Notes under the pieces: generated by a model
Databases searched by the model: none
What the model was told of the DNA's origin: nothing
Seen by the model: only the letters and a program-made list of their open reading frames with translations
Assembly (NCBI GenBank): GCA_905331475.1
Contig: CAJNYU010000011.1
Location: forward strand, 304,183-368,182
DNA from: Rotaria socialis
Taxonomy: Eukaryota > Rotifera > Eurotatoria > Philodinida > Philodinidae
Reading direction: 5' to 3'
DNA: 64,000 nucleotides
Translations under genes and position numbers: made by a program
Shown here: positions 24,532-36,797 of the stretch, piece by piece
Layout: every line of letters begins with the position of its first letter
Numbering within the stretch: the first letter of the stretch is position 1

Positions 24532-25297
24532 ATGAAGTCAATTATTTTTGCCGTTTTCGTGCTATTCACCGTTGCCAGAGGTAAAAAGAAGGTTACTTTA
24601 TTTATTCGATAATTTATTTTGTTTCAGGTGAAAATTGTGAATCTCCACAATTCACAGTTAATTCATATTCAACGAAAGATGCTCGTCTTACAGCTGAATC
24701 AGCTGCTCAACTTGAAATAAGTGTTAAATGCAAAAATGGAAAACAAGTTTGTGATTATTTTTTCGTTTTCAAAACAACAAGTCCTACATCTTTTTTAGCC
24801 AGGCACTCTGTATGCTGATATTAATGGACATGTTATTCCTTGTGCTCAATCAGTTTCATCGCCTGGAAAATATTATGTATGAAGCGAATCGATAAAACAA
24901 AACAGAAATCAGCCTTCTTTATTCATTTTGTAGGTTAGTGTAGCGACTTCAACTCATAAACACTTAGCGAAAGGTTCTACAATAGTTAAATTATATGATG
25001 ATGAAGCTTATTCAACTTTACGTAAAGTAAGTTATTTTTAGAATAATAAATCGATTAAAATCGTGAATATCTATTCGTAGGCTCGAACGGATGATGCTAT
25101 CAAAGCAGTTAAACCATTTGGTCAAGTTGAATTAAGCCATCCGGTATGAGACAAAAAATGTTGTGATTTTTAAGAAATTTATTTATTTATAGGGAGCAAG
25201 TTATGGTCCATGGCTGCCGAGTGAATTTTTTGCTGTTATCGTATTTGGACTTATTTGGTGGACTGCATATCGTGAACGGTCGAAAATTCTTGCTTGA
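24532..25297 (+). CDS. SSR4: Translocon-associated protein subunit delta, 168 aa, 6 exons
   Basis: Exons are 24532-24580, 24628-24746, 24799-24876, 24934-25026, 25081-25143 and 25193-25297. TRAP-delta is a single-pass ER membrane protein of the TRAP complex at the Sec61 translocon. The predicted protein has an N-terminal signal peptide (MKSIIFAVFVLFTVARG) and a lumenal beta-sandwich. Family matches are AESAAQLEISVKCKNGKQ, TLYADINGHVIP, VKLYDDEAYSTLRKA and YGPWLPSE. One C-terminal membrane segment (FFAVIVFGLIWWTAY) and a short cytosolic tail RERSKILA follow. Length equals the usual 170 residues. Introns are 46-57 bp. Confidence 0.95.
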
Positions 25298-26163
25298 ACA
25301 TTCTCGAAACTGAACTTTCTCTTGTGTTTATCGTTTTTTTTTTTTTTTATTGTTCGTTCGTTTTTTTTTCTGTTGTTAGACAGATTATTCTACTAGTAAG
25401 ACCAATGGTTTTGTTTTTGAGATTTAACGATAAAAGAAACATTTTATTGAATTGAACTAAGATGTAAATGAGGAAATGATTCAGATACGTTCTATTATCT
25501 AAACAGATTAAACGTGGAAGTAAAGTGATTCTTCCTTATTTTACGCAATACATGGAGTTTCTCAACGTGTTGACGAGTTATACTGCTTAAGATTTAATCA
25601 AATGTTGTATTCATCCATCAAAATAATCGTTCCCTAAATATTTTTTCAAAAAGGTTTTCACTGAAAAAGTAGAAAGATGCATAATTGATGCAGCTTCATC
25701 CAATACACGATGCTCTCTTTCCCAGAAGTATTATTCTCTATTGACGAGCCTTGTCTTACTTGCGGTTTTTCTTTTCAAATTCGATGTCGAATATAAATAT
25801 ATATCATTGAATTTTCTAAAAAAAAACTCTTCAGTATTTTGATGCTGTTAGACTATTTGTTTGAAATCATGAGTTCTTAAAGTATTTGATCAACTGTAGG
25901 AATAAATATAATTTGATTATGTTAGGAGGACATCTATTGATTGTTCATTGGTTTCACTAAGCCGTCATGACTCATTAGACATAACGAAAGGAAAGGTATT
26001 TACACATTTTGAACCATTATATTATACCGGTTGATCTTTGTAAATCTAAAGAATGAATTGTAAAGTCACTATTTATCTATTCTTAAAAAGTTTACTGGAC
26101 TTTGCAAGAACAAGGGGCTTTTGAATCGTTTATTTTTCAAAATAATATTTCTTGATTTTTCAG
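25298..26163. other. Intergenic region after SSR4
   Basis: The first part is T-rich and fits a 3' UTR. Otherwise there is nothing recognisable until the polypyrimidine-CAG acceptor at 26157-26163 that directly abuts the next ATG. Confidence 0.5.
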
Positions 26164-26439
26164 ATGGATGCCAGTCGCAAAGCATTATTTCAATCTCCAC
26201 ATGTTCCTACGGTCGAGCCAACAATGGCAACAACGACTACAACGAATAATAATGCGATGATATTAAATACCATTGAATTAGAAAATGCAACACAATTTTA
26301 TCGCTCAGAAACAGAAAAAGAATTACATACTCAACATTTACAAAAAATACGCGAAAATATTCAATCATTATCAGCCGATGCCTGGCTTTATCAAGATCCG
26401 GATAAACTCATTGGTTTTCAACGTGTAACAACACATTAA
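26164..26439 (+). CDS. Unidentified 91-aa protein, single exon
   Basis: I do not recognise the family. The protein has a Thr/Asn-rich N-terminus. An amphipathic helical stretch follows (LENATQFYRSETEKELHTQH, then LQKIRENIQSL), ending in ADAWLYQDPDKLIGFQ. Support for a real gene comes from its coding-like composition and helix. Position also helps: its ATG lies directly after TTTTTCAG, and the next gene starts only 123 bp after its stop on the same strand. That layout fits a trans-spliced first gene of a two-gene unit with POLR1F. Confidence 0.6.
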   Translation: MDASRKALFQSPHVPTVEPTMATTTTTNNNAMILNTIELENATQFYRSETEKELHTQHLQKIRENIQSLSADAWLYQDPDKLIGFQRVTTH

Positions 26440-26562
26440 AGAAAAATAAATAAACGAGAATTTCTATTGTTAAATAAATTTCATCGTCTTTTCTCTTCTG
26501 AAACTTTGCTGAAAAAATAAAATATTCTTATTGAAGTTTCTTTTATAGATAAAATCTACGAA

Positions 26563-27198
26563 ATGAATTTATGTAAAATTAGTGACATTCTTCCGCTTAT
26601 TAATGATAAAGAATCATGTTTAGAACATAAATGTGAAAAAGTTCTTGTGCCAGTACCACCAAGTCAAATAGGAAAAGTAAAATCAAGTATTAAACGAATA
26701 CTTGAAGAAAGTTCAAATGAAATAACAAAAAAGTACGTTTTTAAATATTATGTAAAAAATTTTTTTTTATTACAATTTAATTATTTTCAAGATTAAATGG
26801 TTTTCTACTGGCCATTGGTAAGATTCATCTATTGTCCAATGTCGGACAAACATTTCAAGATGAACCAACATTATGGGTGCCTGTGAAACTTAGTTTTGTG
26901 TTATTTGTACCTGAGCGTGGGAGACGCGTTCGCGCGATTGTATCAAAACTTGGAAAGAAACATATAGGTAAAGGTTTCTTCATTTTGACAAAAAAAAAGA
27001 TTTTCTATTGAGTATTTTTTAGCTTGTCTAATTCACAGTCGTTTCAATGCATCATTTCATCGTGATACAATACCACCTGTTTATCATAATTTTGTATTCA
27101 AATTAGGACAACCTGTTCTACTTGAAATAATTGAATGTGATGTTGTTGACAAAATTCTTGATATAAAAACAACACTTGTAGAAGTAAAAAGAAAATAA
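26563..27198 (+). CDS. POLR1F: RNA polymerase I subunit RPA43-like, 173 aa, 3 exons
   Basis: Exons are 26563-26732, 26792-26967 and 27023-27198. It matches the RPB7/RPA43 superfamily, the Pol I stalk subunit that helps recruit RRN3 for rRNA transcription. An N-terminal RPB7-like half (KVLVPVPPSQIGKVKSSIKR, LNGFLLAIGKIHLLS) leads into the OB/S1-like half. Its most diagnostic string is HIACLIHSRFNASF (human HIGCLVHGCFNAS), followed by GQPVLLEIIECDVV. The protein ends soon after, so it lacks the long Lys-rich tail of the vertebrate protein (about 338 aa). The ATG is 14 nt after a TTTTATAG acceptor and 123 bp after the preceding stop, suggesting operon processing by trans-splicing (inference). 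Confidence 0.85.
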
Positions 27199-28203
27199 AC
27201 AGAAAAATAATGTTCATTGTTTTTGTTTTATGTGTACGAATTTCTATGTTTGATTAATGAATTTAAAAGGAGTTCATTTCGAAAATGAACTGATGTAGAA
27301 ATGCATGAAACATCTTTTTATCTGCTAGATATCTATTTTAAATACTTTTCTTCGCTGTCCGCAAAGAAAATCGCGAGTGAAGTTGCCGAATTTCCGTTTT
27401 TAAAGAGTGCATGAATAAACCGAATGATTAATAGTGTAGATGGGTAATTTTAATTTAACAGTCTTTGCTAAATGTCTTCTTTTCTGAACCAGTAGACAAA
27501 ATACGTCCCATCAATCAACTAATTAAAACGTGAATCGGTTCTCAACGATAAAGAACATGCGTAATAGTTGTAAATGTAGATAACTGTTCAGTATGCACGT
27601 ACCTATATGAAATAAAATATATTTCTTCATACATGTGCACCGAAAGACATTTATCAACTTTTGTTGTTCTAATCATGAACAGTAAAAGGCAAGGTCGATA
27701 TTGATAACTTTATAGCAGTATTTCATAATCACGCCGGTTAACCTTATCCTTTGATGAGCTGTAGTTGTACAGTAGGAGGTATGTAGTGACATCACGTTTG
27801 TTATTTTTCTTCTTTACTATTTTCATCGTTGTAACTGTGTACATAATAAAATAAACATCAAAGTAGTTTTTGCAACACATTATACTTCATCATAGAAATT
27901 AATGAGATATCGAACATTAGCATTACCTTTTTTTCATTTTAGACATTTTATTCACACATTTTATGATGGCCACCTTGCAAAAAATAGCTGATACAATACA
28001 ATCAATCATATAATAAGTCAAATTATCAGATCTGACAAAATGCAAATAGTATGTTTCGATAGAAAAATTTTATCATGTATATTAGAGGAATGAAATAACA
28101 CGCATATTGGTTGGTTGTTTTTAGATTGTAAAACATACTTGATAATCAATACAAGAACAAATGAAAATATTCAATGGCATTTTTAATTTTAGTTTCGCAA
28201 GAA
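27199..28203. other. Intergenic region before LRP-like gene
   Basis: AT-rich, with no gene or repeat seen. It ends with a TTTTAATTTTAG acceptor (to 28192) 11 nt before the next ATG. Confidence 0.5.
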
Positions 28204-31200
28204 ATGATTGTCAGATGGACTGCTTTTTTATTTGTTATACTTTTGATGATTGTAAACGGTAAATAAAAAAATTGATTTTTTGAAAAACTATTCTTTTCTT
28301 TTGTAGTTTCACAAGGACACTTCGGTTGTCCTGATAGTTTAGTACCTTGTTTAAATAAAACACATTGTGTAGATATTGAGGAATTTTGCGTCGATTATCA
28401 TGATTGCGTTAATGAACATGGTCAAAACGTTTGTTCGTATAGTTTTGTTTTTGTTTCTAAGAGATCGCGCTTGAATATTGTTCTGTAGGTCATTATTGTC
28501 CAAAAGATGAAACTGAATCGTTGGCCTGTGTAACGACTCATGACGAATCTTATCCTGTATTTGAATGTTTATCGCCTTCACAAATATGTGATGGTACAAA
28601 AGATTGTGTTAATAATGAAGATGAAAATTCATGTGGTCAGTTAAATATATGAACTTTGAAATAGTCTATTTCTAATGCTAGGTACAACAAAATGCCAGTC
28701 GGGATTTTGGCCATGTACGACTGGCAGGAAATGTATTGAAAAAACTCGCATATGTGATACAGTACATAATTGTCCAGATGGGAGTGATGAAGGTGCTATC
28801 TGTCATAATAATTTATGTGCATCAGATAAAATTCATTGTCCAACTGGTGAATGTATTCATCAGTCAAAAGTAAAAGAAAATATTTCATATGTTTGATGAT
28901 TGAAATTCTGTACTTCTTTTTGTAGATGTGTGATGGCATTTCACATTGTTCAGATGGATATGATGAACAAAACTGTACTCATTTGACATCAGCAAGTAAG
29001 CAGATTCTGAGAAAGTTCATTTCCTTCAGGATTTCCTGTCGTCGAGAACGGGTCGCTTAGTATTTAACTTCAGGTTTAGAAAAAGCGCGAATGCATCATT
29101 TGTCTCTTTGGAATATTCCTAGATACACTTTTGTTAGCAGTTTAGTGTGATATTCTTATTTTACAATCAAATCTTTCATTTCGCTATGTAAAGTTTTATT
29201 AAAACTTATCCTTTTCCAATGAAAAATAAATTTGTTAAAATCAGGTTTCTGTCGAAGTTTTTTAGCGACAAAAAATTCAAGATTTTTATAAGCTAATGTG
29301 ACGGCATTTGTTAGTTTAGACGGTAAAACATTAGAATCTATAAGAGAAATAATAGATCGACAACCGATTGAATTGTTCTATCAGAAATAATTTTTCCTAG
29401 TAAATCGATTAGAAAATAGGACTATTGCCGCAACTTCAAGTCACAACTGTCGATAATCGATAGAAGCGACTCCTAAAAGGAATACTAAGAAGTTAATTCT
29501 CTAGGAAATATTCAGTATTTTATCTTCATATATATTTTCAGTACCAGATTCATGTTCGCCATCATCAAATAGCTACACTTGTTTATCATTATCATCATCA
29601 TCATCATCACTTATACATCCCACCTGTATATCGAAAGATCGTTTCTGTGATGGATAGTAAGTGTAGAGTGTTCGCATTTTATTTTGGAAATCGTTAATGA
29701 TTAATTTTAACAGTAAAGATTGTCCTATGGGTGACGATGAGCATGAATGTACCGATAAATGTCCTTTACAATCCATGTGTAAGTCAAAGTCTGACGTGAC
29801 TTGTATTCAACATCGAATAGTGGATAGTCTCTGTCGATGTACGAACAAAGGTCATCGATTAGTGACGAATTCATCACAAAATCAAGTACAGTCGTGTCAA
29901 GGTCAGCTTTCGAATTCTTTATTGTGTAAAATAAATAATAGTTCATGGTATTAGATTTCGACGAATGTAGTGATTCTACGCGTATGTATTGCTCATTCAA
30001 TTGTTTAAATACAGATGGTGACTTTAACTGCTCATGTCCATCGGGTTTCAGTCACGATGAAAAGAGAAGAACCTGCCGAAAAATTGATAGTGGTTTGATC
30101 GCTTTAGTTTTGTTTTCGAAAATTTATTATTTTGATAAATCTTTACATAGATCAATCAAAACCTAATTTATTAATATTATTTGATAAAAACATTATCCTC
30201 TACAGTATTTTTAATACTGGTGATTTTTACGAATCAAAACTATTGGATACAATTAATATTGAGAAAAACCAGCATTTTGACCGTATTCAATACGATTCAA
30301 AGCAACATTTCATAATCCATTATGATCACATACTAAAAGATATTCTATGGTTAGTTGTTTATTTTTTGATTTGATATAAACAATCTTATGTCTTACCTCT
30401 AGTACATCAAGTATAACGCTAAAATCTATTATTCTTATTTCCAATGTTAGCATTCATAGTTTAGCTTATGATGAAAATGGAAAAACTTTATTTATTATTG
30501 AAAATCAATCACAAACACTCCGTATGTATACACCGGTTACATGTGTTACTCCTTCAACTATCAATATGCATTCTTGGCAATTAAATAATATCACAAATTT
30601 AATACAATCAATTGAAATCGATATTTTTAATAGACAAATTATTTTTGCTTCTCAGTATGAATTTTTGATATCAAATATGTCTGAACCTAATGCAACACAA
30701 GTTTTATATAGAACTGATCGTGAAATACAAAGATTTATTTATGGTAAGAAAACATTCATTTTGAAAGCAACAGAAAACGTTTCAAACATTTTATTTTAGA
30801 TGCATCATTTAAACGTCTTTTTTGGACAGTATCAAATATGAAAAATGATAAACAGTTCTCTGTTTATACATGCGATAGTAATTTTAAACAATGTCATGAT
30901 ACCTCAATACGGCTAACGTCTGCATGGTTATTCGCATTTTTCAATGTATGTATATTTTATTGGAAGGAAATCATTTTGTGTTTGAATTTATAATTTAGGA
31001 TGGTTTACTCTATTCGATCACATCCGAAAAATCTTTAAGAATAATTCAACTCTATGGAAATGATCGTTTTTCTAATCATTTGATAACATTAACACAAGAA
31101 CATATTCGTTCGTTTTTTCTCATCAATAATCAGCAAACTGAAATACTAAATCTCTGTATGAAGCAGGGAACAACAAATTGTAAAAATCAACTTTGTTTAC

Positions 31201-31699
31201 AAATCAATGCAACAGATATAAGCTGTTTATCTATTGATGAAAGTATAACAGCAACTGCAGTAATAACGTCAACAACGAAGTCAACTGTAAAAAATTCACC
31301 ACAAACATTATTAAACAGTTATCAGATTTCTCAGGCAGCAGAGCAACGAAAAAACTATCGATATAGCCCATCGAATACTATGCTCTTTTTATTTATAATC
31401 ATCGGTATTTTCGCAGGCGTAAGTGAAATTTTTCGTTGAAAAGAAATTTTATTTATTTTCTATCAAATAAGGTGATGGCATTTATTGTTAAACGTTGTCA
31501 CCAACATCTGAATCGAAAACAATCTTCTAATCAAAGAATTCGTAATGAACGATCTATGTCAACAGAAGAGCCAAATGTGGATGAATTTTCTATGTCATTT
31601 AATGAACGAGTGAGCGAACAGCGTGCTGATTGTGTACGTAATGTTTTAATCGATAAAAATACTGTTCCTCTTATAGAACGACGAAGAGATTCTATGTAG
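28204..31699 (+). CDS. LDL-receptor-related membrane protein, 769 aa, 13 exons
   Basis: Exons are 28204-28258, 28307-28432, 28489-28635, 28682-28869, 28926-28995, 29542-29656, 29714-29901, 29955-30089, 30151-30349, 30451-30743, 30800-30945, 30999-31418 and 31472-31699. A signal peptide (WTAFLFVILLMIVNG) is followed by about five LDLa modules with six-Cys spacing and acidic calcium motifs (CPDGSDEG, CSDGYDEQNC, CPMGDDEHEC). A calcium-binding EGF module (DFDECSDSTRMYCSFNC, CSCPSGF) comes next. A roughly 350-residue region corresponds in place to the LRP beta-propeller, with weak YWTD-like strands such as RLFWTVSN. A membrane segment LFLFIIIGIFAG plus VMAFIV and a ~65-residue cytoplasmic tail close the protein; I see no clear NPxY. 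The order is that of a small LDLR/LRP endocytic receptor. Its ligand is unknown. Confidence 0.88.
29590..29611 (+). repeat. (TCA)n microsatellite inside an LDLa-coding exon
   Basis: An in-frame TCA/ATC run encodes six consecutive serines inside the fifth LDLa module, between its first and second Cys pairs. Slippage here would change loop length without breaking the frame. Confidence 0.8.
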
Positions 31700-32354
31700 A
31701 TATTAGTCTTTCACTTTTGTGTTTTTCATTGTAGACTGGTGACCGACTACCACTAACAAATTACTTACATTACTAATTCAATATGAAAAAAAGTAGAAAT
31801 TTAGTAGCTAATAGAAATAAATATTTCGGTTAGATCGATCTAACATCAGGAAAATGTATTCGCTTAATCCTATTTAGTCGTACATTCCATTCATGTTAAT
31901 TTTTTCAAATCTTTCTTTTTCTCATTGTTTTCAATATCCACAAGCAAGTATTTTCGTGTTGCTGTTGCATTTCCTGTTTTACTTTTAATATAGCTCAAAA
32001 ATCTTAATTTATGTTGGCCTTGACAAACGCTTATGGTTTCCTTTTTGTTTTGTTTTTATGGATATCGTTTTTTTCTTTAATTTTTTAGAATAAATGTTTT
32101 TGTTTCACCATGGTAAACTTGATTTATAGAGACGAATTTAAAATCAAGAATAGTAATGGATATTTCCAATGGAAATATTTTTCAATTGTTTAATAAAACG
32201 AAATGCAAGTGATCATTTATAGATAGAAAACTTTTCATGTGATTATGAGATTCATCTTTGATAGCAAAATAAGCATTGTGAATCATTTGTTTTACAAAAT
32301 TCATTCTTTCAGGAGTGCTGTTCTTTTATTTAGTACTCGTTCGATAGAGATTGT
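31700..32354. other. Intergenic region between LRP-like gene and LRR relic
   Basis: Probably the convergent 3' ends of the two neighbours. T-rich; nothing else recognised. Confidence 0.5.
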
Positions 32355-33644
32355 TTATATGATGGTATGCAGAGTAAAATTATGTTGTATGCTCTCTGTG
32401 ATGCGTCGTGTTGCTTCAATACCGATTTGGTTATTTTTTAAATTTAGAATTGTGAGCATCTAAAATAGCCAATGACGGATGGAATGATAGAAGTAGAAGA
32501 AGAATTTCGGTTACTTTGTTTGCTTCCAGAGCATTAGCAAGATATTGTCCTTCAATAGGTCCAATTTCATTGCTCTGAAGATCAAGTGTTGTGAGAGTCT
32601 AGAACAATGAACCCGGGAAGACATGTACGTCAGAAAAAAAAATCGTTACTTTGTTTATCTGTAGAGCATTGACAAAGTGTTGAGCTCTCTTTGTTGTTAT
32701 TCGATTATTGGCGAGGCTTAGTGCTGTGAGAGTCTAGGATAATGAGTAAATAAAATAATAATAAAGGAGAGATATAAAACGTTAGATCACTTGATTTTTT
32801 TGTAGAACATTTGCTAGATAACTGGCTCCTAAGTTATCGATCGGATTGGATCGAAGGTAACGTTTAGTGAGCGTCTGAAATATGTGACACATCAGTGAAA
32901 TCATAGAACTAGCGGAAGTAACATTACTTGATTTTGTTCTAATGCCATGAAAAGATGTTGAATTCCTTGTGATCTAATTTGATTCGTACGAAGATTTAGT
33001 TAGGTTAACTTCTAATATAATAAATAAACAAATGATAATATAATGTGGAAAAGAGGTGAAGCAATAATCAAGTTACTTTATTTAGCCGTAAAGCGTTAGC
33101 AAAATATTGTGCTCCTTCATCTCCAATATGATTATTTTCGAGATTGATTGCCGTCAATATCTAGCATAATCCGCAAATACTAACGTAAACAAAAAAATAA
33201 ATAGATTTATCATGTTTTCTTTTTGTAAAACTTTAGCGAGATGTTGTGCTCCTTGGGGTCCAATCAGATTATGTTGAAGATCTAATGTAGTAATCATCTA
33301 AATTACATGCACAAAAAATGAAAAATAAAGAAGAGATAACAGGTTTGACATCACTTTATTTTGTTGAACTGAATAGGCAATCGCTTTGGCTTCATCATCA
33401 CCAATTTCATTCCATGTAATCTCTAGAGTGACCAATGTCTATATCAAAACAAAACTAATGATATCATTTATAGACTGATGATATGAATTCTACAGGAATC
33501 ATATATAGGTCTTTTTGTTAATCAAAATTGTTAGGATATACTACGTATATCAAAAAGAATTACCGGATTCGTATATAAGCTTTCAATACACTTTTTAACT
33601 TTGGGATCGGTACGTTTCAGCAATTGACTAATATGTTTCGGCAT
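32355..33644 (-). pseudogene. Leucine-rich-repeat gene relic (NLRC3/RNH type)
   Basis: Read on the minus strand, a short first exon (PKHISQLLKRTDPKVKKCIE) is followed by eight blocks of ~84 bp. Each encodes one 28-residue ribonuclease-inhibitor-type LRR, for example TLTTLDLQSNEIG, ILTAINLENNHIG and TLTALSLANNRIT. The blocks are separated by ~45-80-bp introns, so one exon equals one repeat and all boundaries share a phase. The final block ends MLTILNLKNNQIG plus a 22-residue tail and stop. The sequence appears damaged at a few places, so I treat it as a relic. It begins about 140 bp after the ADP-ribosyltransferase relic on the same strand and may have been its C-terminal half. Confidence 0.75.
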
Positions 33645-33779
33645 CGTAGAGTCAATTGATGACTGTTAAATGGTTTTTCTAATGATCAGTCTGCTTGATG
33701 AATGGGCTTTGACAGTGTTTTGGAATGACGAAGATATAGATGATCGCTGTGAAAGATCGATCATCTGAAGTTTATATTT

Positions 33780-34518
33780 TTCTGGCGAAACTATTACGTG
33801 TTTTTGTGTTGATCGAATTCCCTTCAAATGAATTAAATGCAGCTCATGACCAGCGTCGAATTGAATCCGTTACTTGAAGTTGACAAGCAGCAGGGAGTAA
33901 TATATCTTCTTAATTAGGATAAAGTGAATGTTGGCGAATGCTTTTACCAGATTTACTAACAATAATAAATAATGTTCGTTCTCCATTCTGACCGAAAACA
34001 TCTCCGTTGTTAAGAATATTAAGAGAACTTGTACATGATGCAACGTTCCACCAAATCAATACTCACCCTTCAGAATATTGTGTAATTCAATTCAATTTTA
34101 CAGCACGATAAACAGTAATACGAGAGAAATTCGTTGTAAGTTTACTTAAAGCTGTCATTAATAGTTTGATATCATACAACCATGGTTTCAATAGTGTTAG
34201 ATTTCTTGTTTGTAAGATATTGTTGAGAATCACACGAAACGATGTATCTATGGGCGTCGATTTCATCGTACATAATAAGATGGAATGTGATTCATCAATT
34301 TTAAAAATATTTGGTGATGTATTATTAACTTTTCTCACTATCAAAACCATCTGTTCAAGCTCTGGAACAACGACACGAAGTGGATTGATCGCTTCGTCCA
34401 AGGAAAGAAGTGGTATATTCTCATTCTCGTCGATTAGATTAATCATTTTTGATAGTTCAATTGTTTCTTCGGAAGGATTCGAAATATCGACTGAACTCTT
34501 AGTGTATTTGCCAGTCAT
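33780..34518 (-). pseudogene. ADP-ribosyltransferase (ART-type) relic
   Basis: The minus strand encodes a ~140-residue N-terminal part that leads into LYDIKLLMTALSKL and TVYRAVKLN. Downstream are pieces resembling the rest of an arginine-specific mono-ADP-ribosyltransferase fold (WWNVASCTSS, GERTLFIIVSKSGKS, EDILLPA). ART genes of this type are numerous in bdelloids, often joined to LRR, TPR or NHL repeats. This copy is a broken fossil with several breaks and looks moderately old. The neighbouring LRR relic fits such a joined architecture. Confidence 0.65.
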
Positions 34519-36138
34519 ATTCAAATAAAATACACTAGATTTTTTAAAATCAATATGATACGAAGAGAACTCTTTTATTTCTAAAATGATTTCAGAATTT
34601 CTTATTTTTTGATACGAAATTCTCTGAAATTTAGATGTATGTGTTTTCCATGATCTATCATGACTTTATTGAACTTGATTATATTCTAGAGAAGAATAAT
34701 AGTCTATGATACTGTTGGTAGAGTGCATCTATATCAGTGAAGTCTCATTTCAATATTCTCTCTCTTCGCCACTCTAAGCTATCATGTTGTCGAACAGTTA
34801 CCAATATTCGATTTTGTTCGTAAAATTATTTATTTCTCCTCAGCTCGATTATTCTACAATAAAACAAAAAACGTTTCGTATGAAAATATTCGATTTTTAT
34901 TAGTTTACTAACAAAATTTTCAATGGATTTGCAAAGTTCGCACATGATAGAAACTAAAAGCTATTTGCAAGTAAAAAATGCAAATGTAATTCTGTCATTA
35001 CAAAAATACAATATTTATCCTATAAAATAAAATAAGATATTATCGAATATTATCTGACAAAACTTGTATAGTAAATATTATCCACTTTTTTCCTGCAGAG
35101 ATGATAAGAAAAATAAGAACTTAAGAATTCTAAAATCTCATGATTACTCTGGTTTAAATACAATTGTTCTATGGATAAAAATATCGGCGTACTTATCCAG
35201 TAGATTAAATTTTATTTTATTATATTCATGTCTTAATCAATTTCTAAATTTCAAAAGTCTTTTTTTCAGTGAGTTCATTGCGCTATTTAACAATTTATGC
35301 GTATAGTTCACTGTAAAAATCCTATACTCGTTGGGCATTAAATATATAAAAAGAATAATGGAGTTATTCATCGATAAGAAATCATTGAAATACACTTTGT
35401 GATCGTGAAAAATTGAATGAGACAGATGTTCACATGATATGTTGCATATTTATTCAAATGTTAATCATCAATTCTACATTCTCTGTGTAATAGGAATCTA
35501 AAATTATGAATGGAACTATTCAATTTGTTTCCAAAGTCGACAAGAATCAATTTAACAAAATTGGATATGGTTCGATTATTATTAACCATTGTAATATTTG
35601 AATTGTATTTTCTCGTTTACAAGATAAATCGACACTAAACAACTCATTTATGTATTTTATATAAAACTGACTGGTAAAATCACAACATTAATAATCCTCA
35701 AGGACATTTACTCGAATATCAAGTTTGAAGTAAATACTAAAAAAGTATTATTCGATCATATTAAAAACTAGAAAAGAATAAAACTCGGTTTCATACAGTC
35801 ATTTCTCACTGATAGATTTAAATATCCATACAGATGCGTGTTCGAAAGAATATTTATTCATCAAAAACTAGAATTACAATATCTTCTTCTTCTTAATCAT
35901 CTTGTTTATTTTTCTTCAAGCAATAGTATTTTCTCCATATAGCAACAATAACAACGAGATAAATAAAAACAAACTTTCATCCTAGTTCACATGCAATAGC
36001 AACTTTAAGATAAATCTTCTTACGTCTTCACAACTATCGAAAAACAAAACAGACTATGTTCACTGTACAATAAACCAATAACAAACGACAGGAAAAAAAG
36101 CAAAACAACTAATAAATATTTACAAACAATATGTCTCA
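34519..36138. other. Intergenic region without recognised content
   Basis: AT-rich, with only short ORFs. No repeat with clear ends was seen. Confidence 0.5.
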
Positions 36139-36797
36139 TCATTGACATTGATGTGCTTGACCATAATTCATACGATTTATTTTGTTCGATTTACAGCAAT
36201 AGCATCCACCAAATAACGGCCGATCGAGTGATTGAATCACAAAATAAGATTTCAATAAAGATTTTTGTTTTACATGTGCTTGATATACCTTGAGAAAGTA
36301 AATGAATAGTTAAGTATTGTTTCGTTCAACTACTTACTTGCATACTACGACCATTAATTGTTTGTCCATCCATAGCTTGAATAGCTCGTATTGCATCAGC
36401 TTGTCTGAAATATAGATCAAATCATATTTTCTTTATTTTGATTGTTCATCAAATGCTTATACTTTTCAAATGTTACAAATCCGTAGCCTCTTGATTGGCC
36501 ATTTTTTAATGGTATTTCAACATCATAGACTTGACCAAATGTCTATACATTATGAGAAAAAAATTACAATTAAAGCAAAACTAATGTAGCATCAAAAATA
36601 AACCTACTGAAAATATATTTTCAAGTTCAATGGTTGACCAATAATATGGAATGTTTGAAATCCAAAGACGCATTGGCGTTGAATGTATTTTCTAAAATCC
36701 GTTTCCATACAAGAACTTCGAAGTGAAACAGCTAACTTACTTGTACAGGCGAACAAATATTTGGACATGGTTTGGCTGATTGTTGATGACGGAACAT
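36139..36797 (-). CDS. Single-RRM RNA-binding protein, RBFOX-like, 145 aa, 5 exons
   Basis: Minus-strand exons are 36797-36741, 36691-36608, 36542-36463, 36404-36338 and 36288-36139. One complete RRM spans about residues 26-97. RNP2 is LWISNI, RNP1 is RGYGFVTF, and VEIPLKNGQS fills the loop. The string RLWISNIPYYWSTIELENIF followed by FGQVYDVEI lines up with RBFOX ([32 protein letters not shown]). RBFOX proteins regulate alternative splicing through UGCAUG. Key RBFOX aromatic residues are only partly conserved, and the protein ends about 50 residues after the RRM with a Cys/Tyr tail (GGCYCCKSNK). A divergent or germline-type RRM protein remains possible. Confidence 0.8.

Noticed and set aside
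34166-34528. 120-codon plus-strand frame over the ART relic
   Set aside because: The minus strand carries the recognisable ADP-ribosyltransferase similarity; the plus frame is its shadow.
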